The position numbers and the translations under genes were made by a program. A stretch of 64,000 nucleotides of DNA from Epiperipatus broadwayi. Lineage: Eukaryota > Onychophora > Udeonychophora > Euonychophora > Peripatidae. The stretch is from contig JAQFVV010006256.1 in the NCBI GenBank assembly GCA_028023455.1, forward strand, positions 2,170,001 to 2,234,000, in the 5' to 3' direction. Positions 24,936-35,951 of the stretch are shown here, in pieces. The stretch's first letter is position 1. Each line of letters opens with the position of its first letter. The notes beneath the pieces are model-generated. The model was not told the DNA's origin, did no database searches, and worked only from the letters and a program-made list of their open reading frames with translations.

Positions 24936-26999
24936 TTTTCCTTTTAACCTTTACTGAAAAACATCTGTGGCAGAATGGGTCATGGCTTGAAGCTGCTACA
25001 GTAATGTTTTTACGCTTATTTTAAAGCTTAAAATGTACCGTAAGATGTTGCACTCTCTTGAATTATTTTACAAGTAAAAAATCAATAATATAAAGCATTC
25101 AAAGCTACAACAAAAAGAAAAGCCAGACCTTTCTAGATTCTGATTGGTTGTTTCACATTTCTGAAAATGGAAAACTCTGTCAATAATTTTCACCCCTCCA
25201 ACTTCTGTTTTGACTTTGAAAATGAAAATGAATGTCTTATAATGCTTTTTTTATTATTATTATTTTTTACATATTATGAATTATTTTCATAAAATATACT
25301 GAAAATACAGTTATTTTAGAAAAATAGTAAGATTTTAGCAAAAAATTCACTACTTTTTTATGAATGTAAATTGAGAAAGAAAGCCAAATGATATAGGCAA
25401 CATTTTTTATTAGGTTAGAATGATCTTTTTATGTTTTTTGCTATGGTATATTTTTATAATTATAAATAGAAATTTATTTTTAAAAAAACTTTCGTTCACT
25501 TTCATAATCTGACAAATTATTAATATACTTTTTACAAACAGAACTAAAACTAAAAAAAATATTAAAAGATGAATATATTTGTTTTAGTTTCATTTGTAAA
25601 ATCAAAAGTTGTAAAACTTTAATTCACTTTACCAATGAAAATTAAAAAAAAAAATTTCAAGAAAAAGGTTAATTAAGCTCATTCATCAAAAATAATTTAA
25701 AAAAGCAATTCAAGTAATGTGTCCCCAATTGGGGCTTTGAGAAACATTTGCTTATTATGTTAGTGTACTCCCAAGCACTGAATGAAAGACCGTGCTTAAT
25801 GGGTACTCCAGGACTGCTGAATGATGGAATGTAGCCACAACAGACCTGAAGGAACAAAACAATTTATTTTTTGTATTATAAATATTATATTATATTATAT
25901 ATGTAGAATTTTGGTTGAACATTAGTAACCTATATACATTCGTACTGAAATAATTTGTGATCCGGATGTGCAGAAGTCAGATTAAAGTCCCTATGTGTCT
26001 GGACATATAATATATTTGATAACTTCATTTGGGCTATACAGTTTGGTCCTTGAGTATTCAAATTAAGATTTAATCAGAATAAGCAATGTAAAATTTATCT
26101 GGAAAATCTATTTGAAACTTTGTAATGTGGCGGTTGTTTGAGAGCATGTGGATCTCTGGATATGGAATGAGATTATATGGGTTTCCTTTCATAGTAGGGA
26201 TTTCCCATGCAGACAGACAAAGCCATTATAGTTTGCAATTATTTACTTGCAATGTAAGTTGTCTAACCTCTTGACTGTTGGTGATGAGGCACAAATAAAT
26301 GTCTTTTGAAACAAAATAAATCTTCTACTTGGAATATTTTACAAGTAATATTATTCCTTCCAATTTTTCCTCTACATCTCATACATATTTAGCTTTACCA
26401 ATGCACCTCTCTTACAATTCAATGAGAACTGGTATTCAAAATCAGTTTACTGCTTTGATAGAAAACACTGACAATGCATTGGCATAGCTTTCAATATGCA
26501 CAATAATATAACTAGTCAAAATTTTAATTTTTTTTAAAATTTATTTTTTACTCATTATTAAATTGACTTCTTCATTCAAATAAAAGTACACTCCCTCATT
26601 ATCATACCAATCTGGGACAAAAAGGCAGTGGTATTTAGCATAAGAAATATGCAAAAGCATACTTTTTATCTTCAGAGAACATTTAATGAAATATTAATTA
26701 AACTGATGATTTATTTCCAAATATTGATAATCTAATTTCTGTTAACCTCACTATCACTTCAGCAGCCATTAACAATAATTTTATCAAAACCTTAATTGTT
26801 ATTGTATGCAAACATAAAACACTCTCAGATAATCTATTTTTAAATAAAATTAGCTACTGGCAAACCACACAAAATAGAAAATAATGATAACATGTCACAT
26901 ATTATTCATTTTTTCTTGTGATATAATAACAAATACATTATAAAAAATTTCAAATATTGATACTTAGAATCCAAATATCTAGACATCTTAAATTAAAAT
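24936..26999. other. AT-rich stretch
   Basis: No gene recognised. The interval 25700-25860 is less AT-biased and open on the minus strand for 62 codons, preceded on that strand by a TTCCTTCAG acceptor-like sequence, but no homology is recognised. Confidence 0.4.
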
Positions 27000-27376
27000 A
27001 AAAGTTAAAGCCCATTCTTACTAATTTTTCTTTCTCCTATAAACAACACTTTATAAATATAGATCATTTATACACCCTTTGTCATGAAGATAAAGAAATC
27101 TTGGAACACTTTCTTTTGAATTGTTCCCCCATATTTCCTTGCTGCACTTTTATCACTAACATTGCTCATTCAAATCTACAAATAATCAATAAACTCATTA
27201 TCAACATACAGAGAGGGTTTTTTTCCAATATAAGAATCACCACCTTCATTCTTTTCACAGTTTTGTTTATAATATGCTACCTAAATTTTATCTCCACATC
27301 TCACAACATTAAAACACTCCAAAAAATTAGCATGTCTCATTCATTAGCTGATGCTTTGCAATTACATGGAGTATGA
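27000..27376 (+). pseudogene. LINE C-terminal fragment with zinc-knuckle motif
   Basis: The frame open through 27101-27376 extends upstream to about 27040 and there reads LYTLCHEDKEILEHFLLNC. The pattern C-x(4)-E-x(2)-EHF-x(3)-C is the C-terminal metal-binding region shared by many LINE polymerases. The sequence after it is AT-rich and diverges. No reverse transcriptase core is visible upstream, so this is a 5'-truncated or eroded copy. Confidence 0.5.
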
Positions 27377-27897
27377 TCTTCTTTACAACAACATTTGGCT
27401 ATTGTTTATATTTATAAATATATACTCTGACTAAATATTGATTACTCAAAAAAATTATAATGGCGATTTCAAATTAGTAAACTGTTCAATATATGTGAAA
27501 TGTGGCTGATTTAAATAAATGCTCTGTAGAATGAAGGATTACTATTAAGAAAGTTTTATATCTTCAGAACCATTTAAAAACATTTCCTCACTTTTAACAA
27601 AACTAATCTTGATTAATAATGGAGGTAATGAAAAACATTTAATTTTTTAAATTTATGAATAAAAGTTGGAACCTTAATTTTTTTTATCATATAAAATAGA
27701 TTTTTAATCGAAGCCAACTAACTTGCTTTACAGTTATATAGATTTGACATAAAGTCAGTAACTATACAATGGTTACAATTTTTGATCCCAAGTTTTCATC
27801 AGTATAGACAAGAACTAGAAATTAGTCTGGAAATGGCAATAAAGTTATAGTATCATCTTCACTTATTATTCAAGCTTGCAATAGATGATCTTACAAT
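27377..27897. other. AT-rich stretch
   Basis: Nothing recognised. Confidence 0.5.
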
Positions 27898-28050
27898 AAA
27901 GACAGAGGAGAAGGAGAGGAAGAGAGAAAGGTGAGAGAATGAGAGAGAGGGAGAGAGCATGAGAGAAAAGGAGAAAGAATGTGAGAGAGAAGAATGAGAG
28001 AGAAAGAGAGAGGGGAGAGAGTGAAAGAGTAGAGAGGAGAGAGAATGGAA
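27898..28050 (+). repeat. polypurine (GA-rich) tract
   Basis: About 150 bp almost entirely A and G on the plus strand, built from GAGA and GGAGA units with a few T or C interruptions. Such strand-asymmetric mirror-like tracts can form triplex DNA. Confidence 0.85.
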
Positions 28051-28493
28051 TTGAAAAAAGTTTTTGATAAATAATTGGTTTCTATTATTTATAAATATAA
28101 AAATAGTTTTAAATTATTTCAATCATTATTATATCATTTTTACTACAATATTTTTAAAACTAATATTTTATTATTTATTTACTAAAATAAGATTTTGAAA
28201 AAGAAAGTTTAATTTTTATGTGATTTTTGATAAATATTTAAACTTGCAGTCTTTCAATTAGTAAAATCAATAATTTTGTCTGTACTCTTAATTTCTGAAT
28301 ATCTATGAAACAAAACAATTGTTAGATTTTTTTTTTTTTAAATAATCAGTCTTTACAGATTTATTTATATATTTTGTCTTATCTCAAAATTTCGAAGCTG
28401 GGGAAACATCTGCTTAAACAATATAAAGACGAATAATTAGATCGAACTTTTTAAACAAGTGAAGATTGGATTTTTTATCATCTTGTTTATATG
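28051..28493. other. AT-rich stretch
   Basis: Nothing recognised apart from a T run near 28330. Confidence 0.5.
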
Positions 28494-28621
28494 TTAGTTT
28501 TTTTTCCATATATCATAGCATCTGCCGGGACGCGAACCCACAACCGTCTGCAAACAACTTCTTGCTTGCAATACGGCTGCGATGAGCTCTCGGCTAACAA
28601 CGCTAGACTATTTTAGTTTTT
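28494..28621 (-). repeat. tRNA-derived SINE, second copy
   Basis: The reverse complement of 28506-28610 aligns with the SINE at 860-961: TTAGCCGAGAG, ATCGCAG, TTGCAAGCAAG and a box B-like GGGTTCGCGTCCCGG, ending GCTATGATATATGG plus an A run. This copy has the better box B. The flanks TTAGTTTTTT (28494) and TTTAGTTTTT (28612) are a likely target-site duplication. Confidence 0.75.
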
Positions 28622-29074
28622 AAGGCAAAAAATGAACAGTTTAAAATATATTTTTTAAAACATATATATATATATGCAGCTGATGAGTTGTTATTATTTT
28701 TGATTTACAAGAGTCACACTTTCTGCATTCACAACTTGAACACCAATTATTTCATATAAGTACATTAAGGATTATTATCAATTATTTATTAAATTAAAGA
28801 TTAACTCTAACTCAGATATAAACATTAAACTTCAATCAAATATTATTATATATGTATTTTTAATTATAAATAAACACATGAAAATACTTAATTTTATGTT
28901 TCTTTTTTAAGTGGTTCTGCATGTAATATCTTTTGCCTTTATATATATTTTTTTTATATGTTTCAAAAATGCATAATGGAATAAGTACTTTAAAAAAACT
29001 GATTAGCTATAACGTGAATTTAAATATTCTATAGATAAGATGAAAAATAAAAACAGTTTTAGCATTAGTTACAC
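28622..29074. other. AT-rich stretch
   Basis: Nothing recognised. A short TA run lies at 28664-28675. Confidence 0.5.
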
Positions 29075-29700
29075 ATTTCCCATAAATTAATATTTTTTAT
29101 TGGTCATTCATTAGAATAATGGTTATCCATTTAATGAATATTTCTGTAGTATTATTTTTATTACACCACTCTCACATAAAATGGTGACTGCTTTTTATCT
29201 GCTTTTAACACCTTGTGGATGGGAGTAATCATAAACATATGACCAAAAACAAATAAAAAAGATGTATAAACTGCAAAATGCTCATTTGCACTAAATAAAA
29301 AATCATCAGTTGGTCCTGAACACAATCTCTTACATATATTTTTTATCATTGTTCAGTATTTAGCCAATTACTACAGTTTAATCAATATGTGTCAAACTTA
29401 CCACCCTCACAACTTTGATACAATCCACTTAATGGAAGTATATAAACAATTTTTATTAGTCATTCATTAAACTAGAGATTACCCATCTAATGATTAATAC
29501 TTCTGTAGTGTAATTTTACTGTACCATTATCATTTAAGAGTACTGGTTTCTACCCACTTTTAATACCTTGTGAAGGGATGTAATTATAAACATATGACAT
29601 GGTGAAAAAGATGTATTATGCCCAAGGTGCATATTGCATGCTTAACCAAAACTGTTCAGATGGCCCAGATTACAATCTTTTACATTTATCATTATTATTC
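29075..29700 (+). repeat. repeat family H, two direct copies
   Basis: 29075-29355 and 29448-29700 share landmarks in the same order: ATTAGTCATTCATTA, TTTCTGTAGTGTAATTTT, CTTTTAA-ACCTTGTG, TAAACATATGACC/ACA, AAAAAGATGTAT, TCAG(T/A)TGG and ACAATCT-TTAC. The block 29370-29700 also matches 33747-34060. Arms of the same family form the palindromes at 33.7 and 54.8 kb. The 62-codon frame on the minus strand here is not conserved between copies. Confidence 0.7.
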
Positions 29701-31832
29701 AGTATATATAGTGTAAAAGTTGGAAAGTTCCATACTTTTCATCAAAGTGTCATTATTGTTTTAAAAAATATTCTTTGACTTGGTTTCGATATGGGAGTTT
29801 ATATATATATATTGTTGTTGTTATCATTATTTATTTCAAATTTTTTTTTTTGGTATGTGCATTTATTTATGATTGTGGATTTAAATAGGCAGTGGTTATT
29901 TTATATATATATTTTACCAAAATATTTGTTTGTGTTTAAAGTACTTGCCTTTTTGTAGTATCAATGAGTAAAATATTGGCATATAAAATTACTTAATGTG
30001 TTTAGATTGTATTTTTATTTTTAGAAATTGTTTGCTATGTAATTGTATTATTTGTTGTGTATTTATTTATTTATTCATTTATTTTTTTGTTGTAAACTGT
30101 AAAGCTAATTTTTATATGTAATTTTTTTTATTTTAATATTTAAAAATCAACAATTGTTGTAATAAAAACATTGATATCAGCAGCGCATGAAAGACTGAAG
30201 TAAACAATAGACACAGAAAGAAAATACTATAGCATAACAAGGATTGATAATTGCCATTAAAAAAGAAGAAAGCAAAATTTCGTTACCATTTCTTATACAA
30301 TTTTTCTTTGCATAACTACAATATTTATTGGACTCAATATGTCATTAGGTATGGCAGGTTAAAAAAATAAATTATGATACAGAGTTCAACCCTCCATCTT
30401 ATGTCATGACCAAGATCGAGTGAAAAATAAGCAAATTATTGATGAGCAGACATTTTGAGTAAAAAACAAATAGAATTAATAGTTAGCTATTCATATACCA
30501 TAAGCCAAGATAAGAATTAACTACATATTCAAAATCAGTTCATCATTTTAACTGATACATCATAACATAACTCGGATAAAAAAAAAATGCTGAGTCAATT
30601 GTTTATAAAACCAAAAGGTTCATGAATTAATGCGTTTGTCATTTTTAAGCTATTTACAAGTTATCTTAACCTATGCCAGAACAGACACAAAAAATGCATT
30701 AAATAGTTAGTGAACTTTAAAATGAAGAGGGGATAAAGAAGATTAAATGGTAAATAAATTTGGTCATTTTTGTTTTTATTTAATTATTTATTTTTTCGGC
30801 ATGATTGGTTTTCAAAGTTTATTTATATATATATGTAAACTAATTTTAAGTTTTAATCAATCAGTGTAATTAACAACATGTTAAATTTCATTGAGTATTA
30901 AAATTTTTTATTTCTTCTGATTAATATGCAATATATATATATTTGTACATAATATAAGTAAATTGTTTTAAATCTTTCATTTATCAATATTAATACTAAA
31001 TATGCTAGAGGTCACTTATTATTAAACATTTTCTGTTGTCTTTTAATTCTTAAGCCTTAAATATATATGATATATAAATAACTGGTTTTAAGTTTCAATT
31101 TATTAACAAATGATTATATATTAGATATTATTGATCATTAAAATACTTGTTGTTTTAATTTAAAGGCATCAGACTGGAAACTAATTGATTGTCTCTTGGT
31201 CGCATAGGAATCATTGGTAAAAATACACATATTGCATTATATTTGCGTTTACAATTTTATCATTATTTAATATTTCTCTTCAGAATTTAATTCACATTTT
31301 CATCATTAGATATGTTTAAAAAGGTAGATCTTGCTGTAGATATTTTATGTTTGTATTATATATACATGAGATAGGAGTCCTATATTTTATTTATAAAAAT
31401 TTAGGGACCATGATAGAAGCCTTATTATAAATAATAAATCTAAAGAGTTCATATTTGTAGTCCAAAGGAAAAGTATGGTTTTAATTGAAAATGAAGCAAA
31501 TAAATATCCAACACAATAGGAAAAGAAGATTCATAATTTTTTTTTTTTAGTTAAATGATCTAAATTTGAGAAACATATTGATGATTCTAAATTATTACTT
31601 TAAGAAGCTATTATGATTTTCATTATTTCTCCTTTATTACGTCTTTCTGTGTGTTAAATAATAAATGATTCTTATGTAAATACAAACATCAATCCATGCC
31701 TATTGGTGGCAAATATTGTTAATTTAAATAATACTGAATTAAAATAAAAACTTGAAAGCTAAACAAATATTGTAAGTGTTTAATATAATTATTGTCAGTT
31801 GAAAAGAAAATTAAACCACTATTATAATAAAG
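29701..31832. other. AT-rich stretch
   Basis: Homopolymer and TTTA-type simple repeats (for example 30058-30090) and short TA runs. No gene recognised. Confidence 0.5.
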
Positions 31833-33043
31833 TATACACCTGGGTCTCGTTTTACGCGATAGATAGGTTCCTCAGAAAACACGTGCAAATGAAATTGCGC
31901 AAAAATAGACGTAACATACATTGAAAAAGGGGGGATGCAGTCTGTGATTTTTCAAAACTCGCATAAAAGCAAAGCACCAACATAAAATTACTTTAAAATT
32001 CGCACACACAAAAAAAAAAAAAATAAGGAAATAAAATATGACTAATAAAAAATTTCAAATTTGAAAAAAATTGATACAAGACAAACTTTTTTTAACTACA
32101 ATATTTAATTTTATTCAAAATAATATATTTTTATGCATAATTTACAGTACAGTATTTTATATTTTTTTATACACATTTTAATTATTATCGCTATTTGCCC
32201 CAAAACACATTCGTTTGCAAACTAGTAAAAAATCAGATTCTCATGATGTGATGTGATGTATTTGGCTTCTCCTTAAATGAAGTCAAAAATATCTCAGCAA
32301 TTATTCACACAAAAGGAAATACAACTAGCACCAAGTTCACTCTCATGTTGTATTAATAGTTTTCTGTTGACGACGACGATGATTTTATTAATTGTTTATG
32401 AACTTAGACTTATGATAATAAAAAGACATTTATTCACCACTGCTGGGAAAAATTTAATTAAAATTAACAACTAAAAATTAAATTCTTATTTTTGCCTTTA
32501 ATTTTCAATTCCGTTTAAAAATCAAATTTCATTTTACATCACATTAATTTCAAGTTGCCTGTAAGTAATTTTTAAATTGTTAATTACAATTAAAAATCAG
32601 ATTTTAATTGTGCCCACTGCTATTACTGACCTTTTAAAAATAAACTTGTGGACACTAAATGATTAATAATTGATTCCGTTATTTTTTAAAAAGCAAAAAC
32701 AGAATGTGATTTAAAATGCAAAATTAACACCCACAATGTTTGAACAAATTTACATTATAATCTTGTAAATTTTAATGTGTGTATACATAAAATGTGGAAA
32801 TCATGATTTTAATTTCATTATTGCATAAAATCTTACTATTATAATGCACTGAAAATATTGAAATTACTAAGATGAAAGTAGAATTCCAATAATGTGCTAT
32901 TACTTTCAATATAACGTAAGTGCGCAAAATTTATTATTTAAAGTAATAGTGCATTATCGGAGGTCGACTTCCGGTAAAACATGAATCGCGTAACTTCAAA
33001 ATCGTGTTAAATAAGTCTGCATAAAAAGAGACCCAGGTGTATA
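31833..33043. mobile_element. non-autonomous Tc1/mariner-class (pogo/Tigger-like) DNA transposon
   Basis: TACACCTGGGTCTCGTTTTA at 31835 and its near-perfect inverted copy ending at 33041 form terminal inverted repeats, each followed by TA, the usual duplicated target of this superfamily. Inside the left end, TTTTACGCGAT and AAATTGCGCAAAA resemble the CGCG-containing subterminal repeats of pogo/Tigger elements, and TTACGCGATTC (minus strand) occurs inside the right end. The 1.2 kb interior has no transposase frame; the 65-codon frame at 32277 shows no DDE motif. It would have moved using a transposase supplied in trans. Confidence 0.8.
32886..32960. repeat. hairpin inside the TA-flanked transposon
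   Basis: CCAATAATGTGCTATTACTTT (32886-32906) pairs with 32940-32960 with three mismatches, around a 33-base loop. Confidence 0.75.
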
Positions 33044-33746
33044 CCATTTGTTGTAGATGAAATGACTTTGTTTTCATTTGAAATTTATTTATTTCTTTAT
33101 TTTTCTCTTTTCAGTGTAAAGGTCAGTAGGTAATGCTTGAGGCTTAGAATTACATAAATGATAATTTTTGTGTTTTGCTAATATTCAATTTTATAATTAT
33201 TTATCTATCTAAGCCATCAACATACTATTTTATATATAATCCCCAGCTGCAAATATAGGTTGGGTTCAATAAAATTCTCTTTGTTTCCAATTTATATTTT
33301 GGTGAATAATTAAATTACTGATCAAGTTAACCCTTAGAATAAATCATTTAATGTCTCTTGTTATTGCTCTTTGGTATCTAGGCATACTTTATGTATTGCT
33401 AGTTGGATAGGCAATATTGTAATTGTGATCAATGATTAAACTATCTAATGATTGGGCTCATTTATTTTATTGTATATGTATAATTTCCATTATAATTTAT
33501 ACCTTGCAATGTGCAACTTGATTAGTTGATTGATAGTTGCAAGATATACTATTACAACATGTGATCTTGATTGATTAGTTAGTTGTTGTAAAGTTTTCCA
33601 TTACAATTGGCTTCCCAACTCAGGACTTTGATAAAAATAAGCCAAGACCTGAGATAAATTACAATGGAGTATACTTTCCATTACAATTGGCTCCCAATGA
33701 CTGGAGTGATTTTATTTTCCATTACAATAGATAGTCAATTGCTAAA
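33044..33746. other. AT-rich stretch with a recurring TTTCCATTACAATTGG motif
   Basis: TTTCCATTACAATTGGC occurs near 33596 and 33678, and degenerate forms near 33484 and 33716. Between the first two copies CCAACTCAGGACTT and AAGACCTGAGAT are also roughly inverted. No gene recognised. Confidence 0.5.
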
Positions 33747-34222
33747 GTTTAATTAATAAGTATCAAACTTACCATTTTCACAACTTTGAAATAAATCACT
33801 TAATAGAAGAATATTAATAAATTTTACTAGTTATTCATTAGACTAGACATTATTCAGTTAATGACTTATATTTCTATAGTGTAATTTTTCCTACACCATT
33901 TTCATACAAGGTAGAGACTGGCTTCTTTTTATCCTTAACACTTTGTGGAGAGGTGTAATCATAAACATATGATCAAAGACATGTGAAAAAGATGTATACT
34001 CCCCAAGATACATGTTTCATGCTGAATCAGCCTTATCAGTTGGCCTAGAGTGTGATCTCTTACTGTCCAATTGATGAATGCTCACAAATTGAACATCTTG
34101 GGAATCACACATTTTTGTCCATATGGCTTAGGTTATAAGCTGTAAGAAAACAGTCCCTATCTTGCATGAGAATAATGTACTGAAAATTACACTACAGAAA
34201 TGTTATATTTCACATATGTTTT
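33747..34222. repeat. repeat family H, foldback copy
   Basis: The left arm (33747-34060) aligns with 29370-29700. The right arm (about 34075-34222) is the same sequence inverted: its reverse complement contains TTTCTGTAGTGTAATTTT, GCAAGATAGGGACTG and CCCAAGATGTTCAA. The whole is an imperfect foldback with a centre near 34068. Confidence 0.65.
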
Positions 34223-34407
34223 GGAAAATTAACTGTAAGAAATATTGAATAAAGGAGATACTAACATATGCAAACAAATTGAGATGGTAAATACCCTTCA
34301 ATGTGCTATAACAATTTACTTTGCAAGCATGTTATACCTCTTGCACACACCCACACACACATATATATATATATATATTTTAACAGTCACTGAAAAGAGC
34401 CTTCAAT

Positions 34408-34747
34408 GTATCTGCTATACAAGGGCGCCATCTAGGCATTTGAACCTAGAAAAATTTATATAGTAGGCAGATACGCAAGTTAAGATCCAAAACATTTATA
34501 TATATATATTATTTTGACCATTTGCCATTGTCACTAGCCCATGGAGTAGCAGATATTAATATAATATAAATTCTTATCTAATTATATTTCAATATAAAAA
34601 ATATTTATAAGCCACTGCCAGTAATTAACACACAAGTAGATTTTTATTAACGCATATTTAAAATTGAGGAATAAATTTATTTTATATTTTACATTAATAA
34701 TTTTTTTTAAATTTAAATTCAAATTACTATTTAAATAGACCGCACAG
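34408..34747 (-). repeat. unclassified interspersed repeat, family A, copy 2
   Basis: Inverted relative to 12790-13180. On the plus strand it begins near GGGCGCCATCTAGGCATTTG and ends near GACCGCACAGATGG. Family fragments starting at the same CATCTGTGCG edge also occur at 35735 (plus) and 11200 (minus). Confidence 0.6.
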
Positions 34748-34886
34748 ATGGATATGTCCGAGGGTGAATTTTTTTACCGTGATGCATGTATTACTAACGG
34801 TCCTTCCATACAAAGTTTTCCCGAAAACAAATCGAGTCATTCACCCCTTAAAAGAAGTTTTCCAGAACTTTGGGTCATTCAAAGGG
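34748..34886 (+). other. candidate first coding exon of an unidentified gene
   Basis: An ATG at 34748 (a second in frame at 34754) opens 46 codons plus one base, up to AAAGGG followed by GTAAGTGAAG at 34887, a very good splice-donor match. The frame closes at TGA just past the donor, as an exon should. The peptide (MDMSEGEFFYRDACITN...) has mixed composition and codons with C or G, unlike the chance frames around it. I recognise no family, and no acceptor-flanked partner exon was found downstream. The edge of repeat family A touches the ATG, so a transposon origin is possible. An alternative frame at 34764 covers the same DNA. Confidence 0.35.
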
Positions 34887-35855
34887 GTAAGTGAAGCAAC
34901 CGACAGCAAAACACATACATATCAGGCAATGAAATTGAACCCTCCCAACTTTAATGTAACTTTTAATTAGAGCATAATATACACACACAAAAAAAAAATG
35001 AATTGGAAATGATTGCTTAAACATCTGCATAAAAAAAAATATATTAACAATTGAATTTGCATTTTTAAGTCAGATAAGAATTCTTATTTTCAGCTATTAA
35101 TTAATTGCAATTTTTAGGAAAGATCTTATTAAATAGACACAAGAGTTCCTACATTATGGATTGAGCAGATTTAGAGATCCATCTTCATGATCACTTTCAT
35201 AGATTTTGTCATTCTTTGAAATAAAACCACTACTTGTCATTCATTTCATCAGGAACTGTCATCCAGAGGCCTCAGCTGGTTGTCTGGAAAATTAACTTTA
35301 TTGCAGACTTCCACATTGTGAAAATCTGCAATATAGCTAGTTATAACAATATATTCATAGTCAGTTCTCAGATCCAATTATAATAATCCTTTGGCTTTTA
35401 TATTTTTATTAGTCTCTTATCATCCAATCTTTGGATTCAACTGGCAAGATGTCACTAATCCTTTCGTGTTTCAGTTATGGTCCGTGCTGTCATTTTTGTG
35501 CTTGCATTGGTCATTTAATTTCTTTGTATTCTCTTACCATTTAATTTATTTTAAATGCCTCAAGGAGTTTGCTTTAGAACAATCATTTAATTAATAAAAC
35601 AATCATTTCCATTTTCTAACATTATAGAAATCAACATTTTTTTTTTTCAAAGATATCAAATCTTTATATCTTTACTTTTTTACAAAAAAATACTTTCAAA
35701 TGCTTTTATTTTTAAAAGTTTTCAAAGTTTCCTATCTGTGCGATCTATATATACATTACACAACTTTTAATTTTCAGTTTTTAAGTTAAGTTTTTTTTTT
35801 CATTTTAATAAATCAATTTTTATTCACGATCTTTTTATTTTAGTTTTAAAATAAT
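34887..35855. other. AT-rich stretch with a fragment of repeat family A
   Basis: 35735-35800 begins CTATCTGTGCGATCTATATA, the edge sequence of family A. The interval 35155-35340 is less AT-rich but has no recognised frame. Confidence 0.45.
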
Positions 35856-35936
35856 GTAACGGCATATTTATATACCGTTACAATATATATATATAATAAT
35901 ATATATATATATAACGGCATATTTATATACCGTTAC
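35856..35936. repeat. two copies of a 25-bp palindrome separated by TA repeats
   Basis: TAACGGCATATTTATATACC GTTA-type sequence occurs at 35857-35880 and 35912-35935, each nearly self-complementary (one mismatch pair), with only TA dinucleotides between. Each copy can extrude a perfect-looking stem. Confidence 0.85.
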
Positions 35937-35951
35937 AATATATATATATAG

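Noticed and set aside
25669-25857. Minus-strand exon with acceptor-like TTCCTTCAG
   Set aside because: Only 62 codons, no donor, no recognisable family; two frames are equally plausible.
28679-28700. Hammerhead ribozyme core suggested by CTGATGAG
   Set aside because: The required GAAA element and flanking helices are not found at the right distance; the same holds for CTGATGAG at 48548.
29075-29700. CRISPR-like or satellite array
   Set aside because: There are only two diverged long units, no short identical repeats with unique spacers, and the context is eukaryotic.
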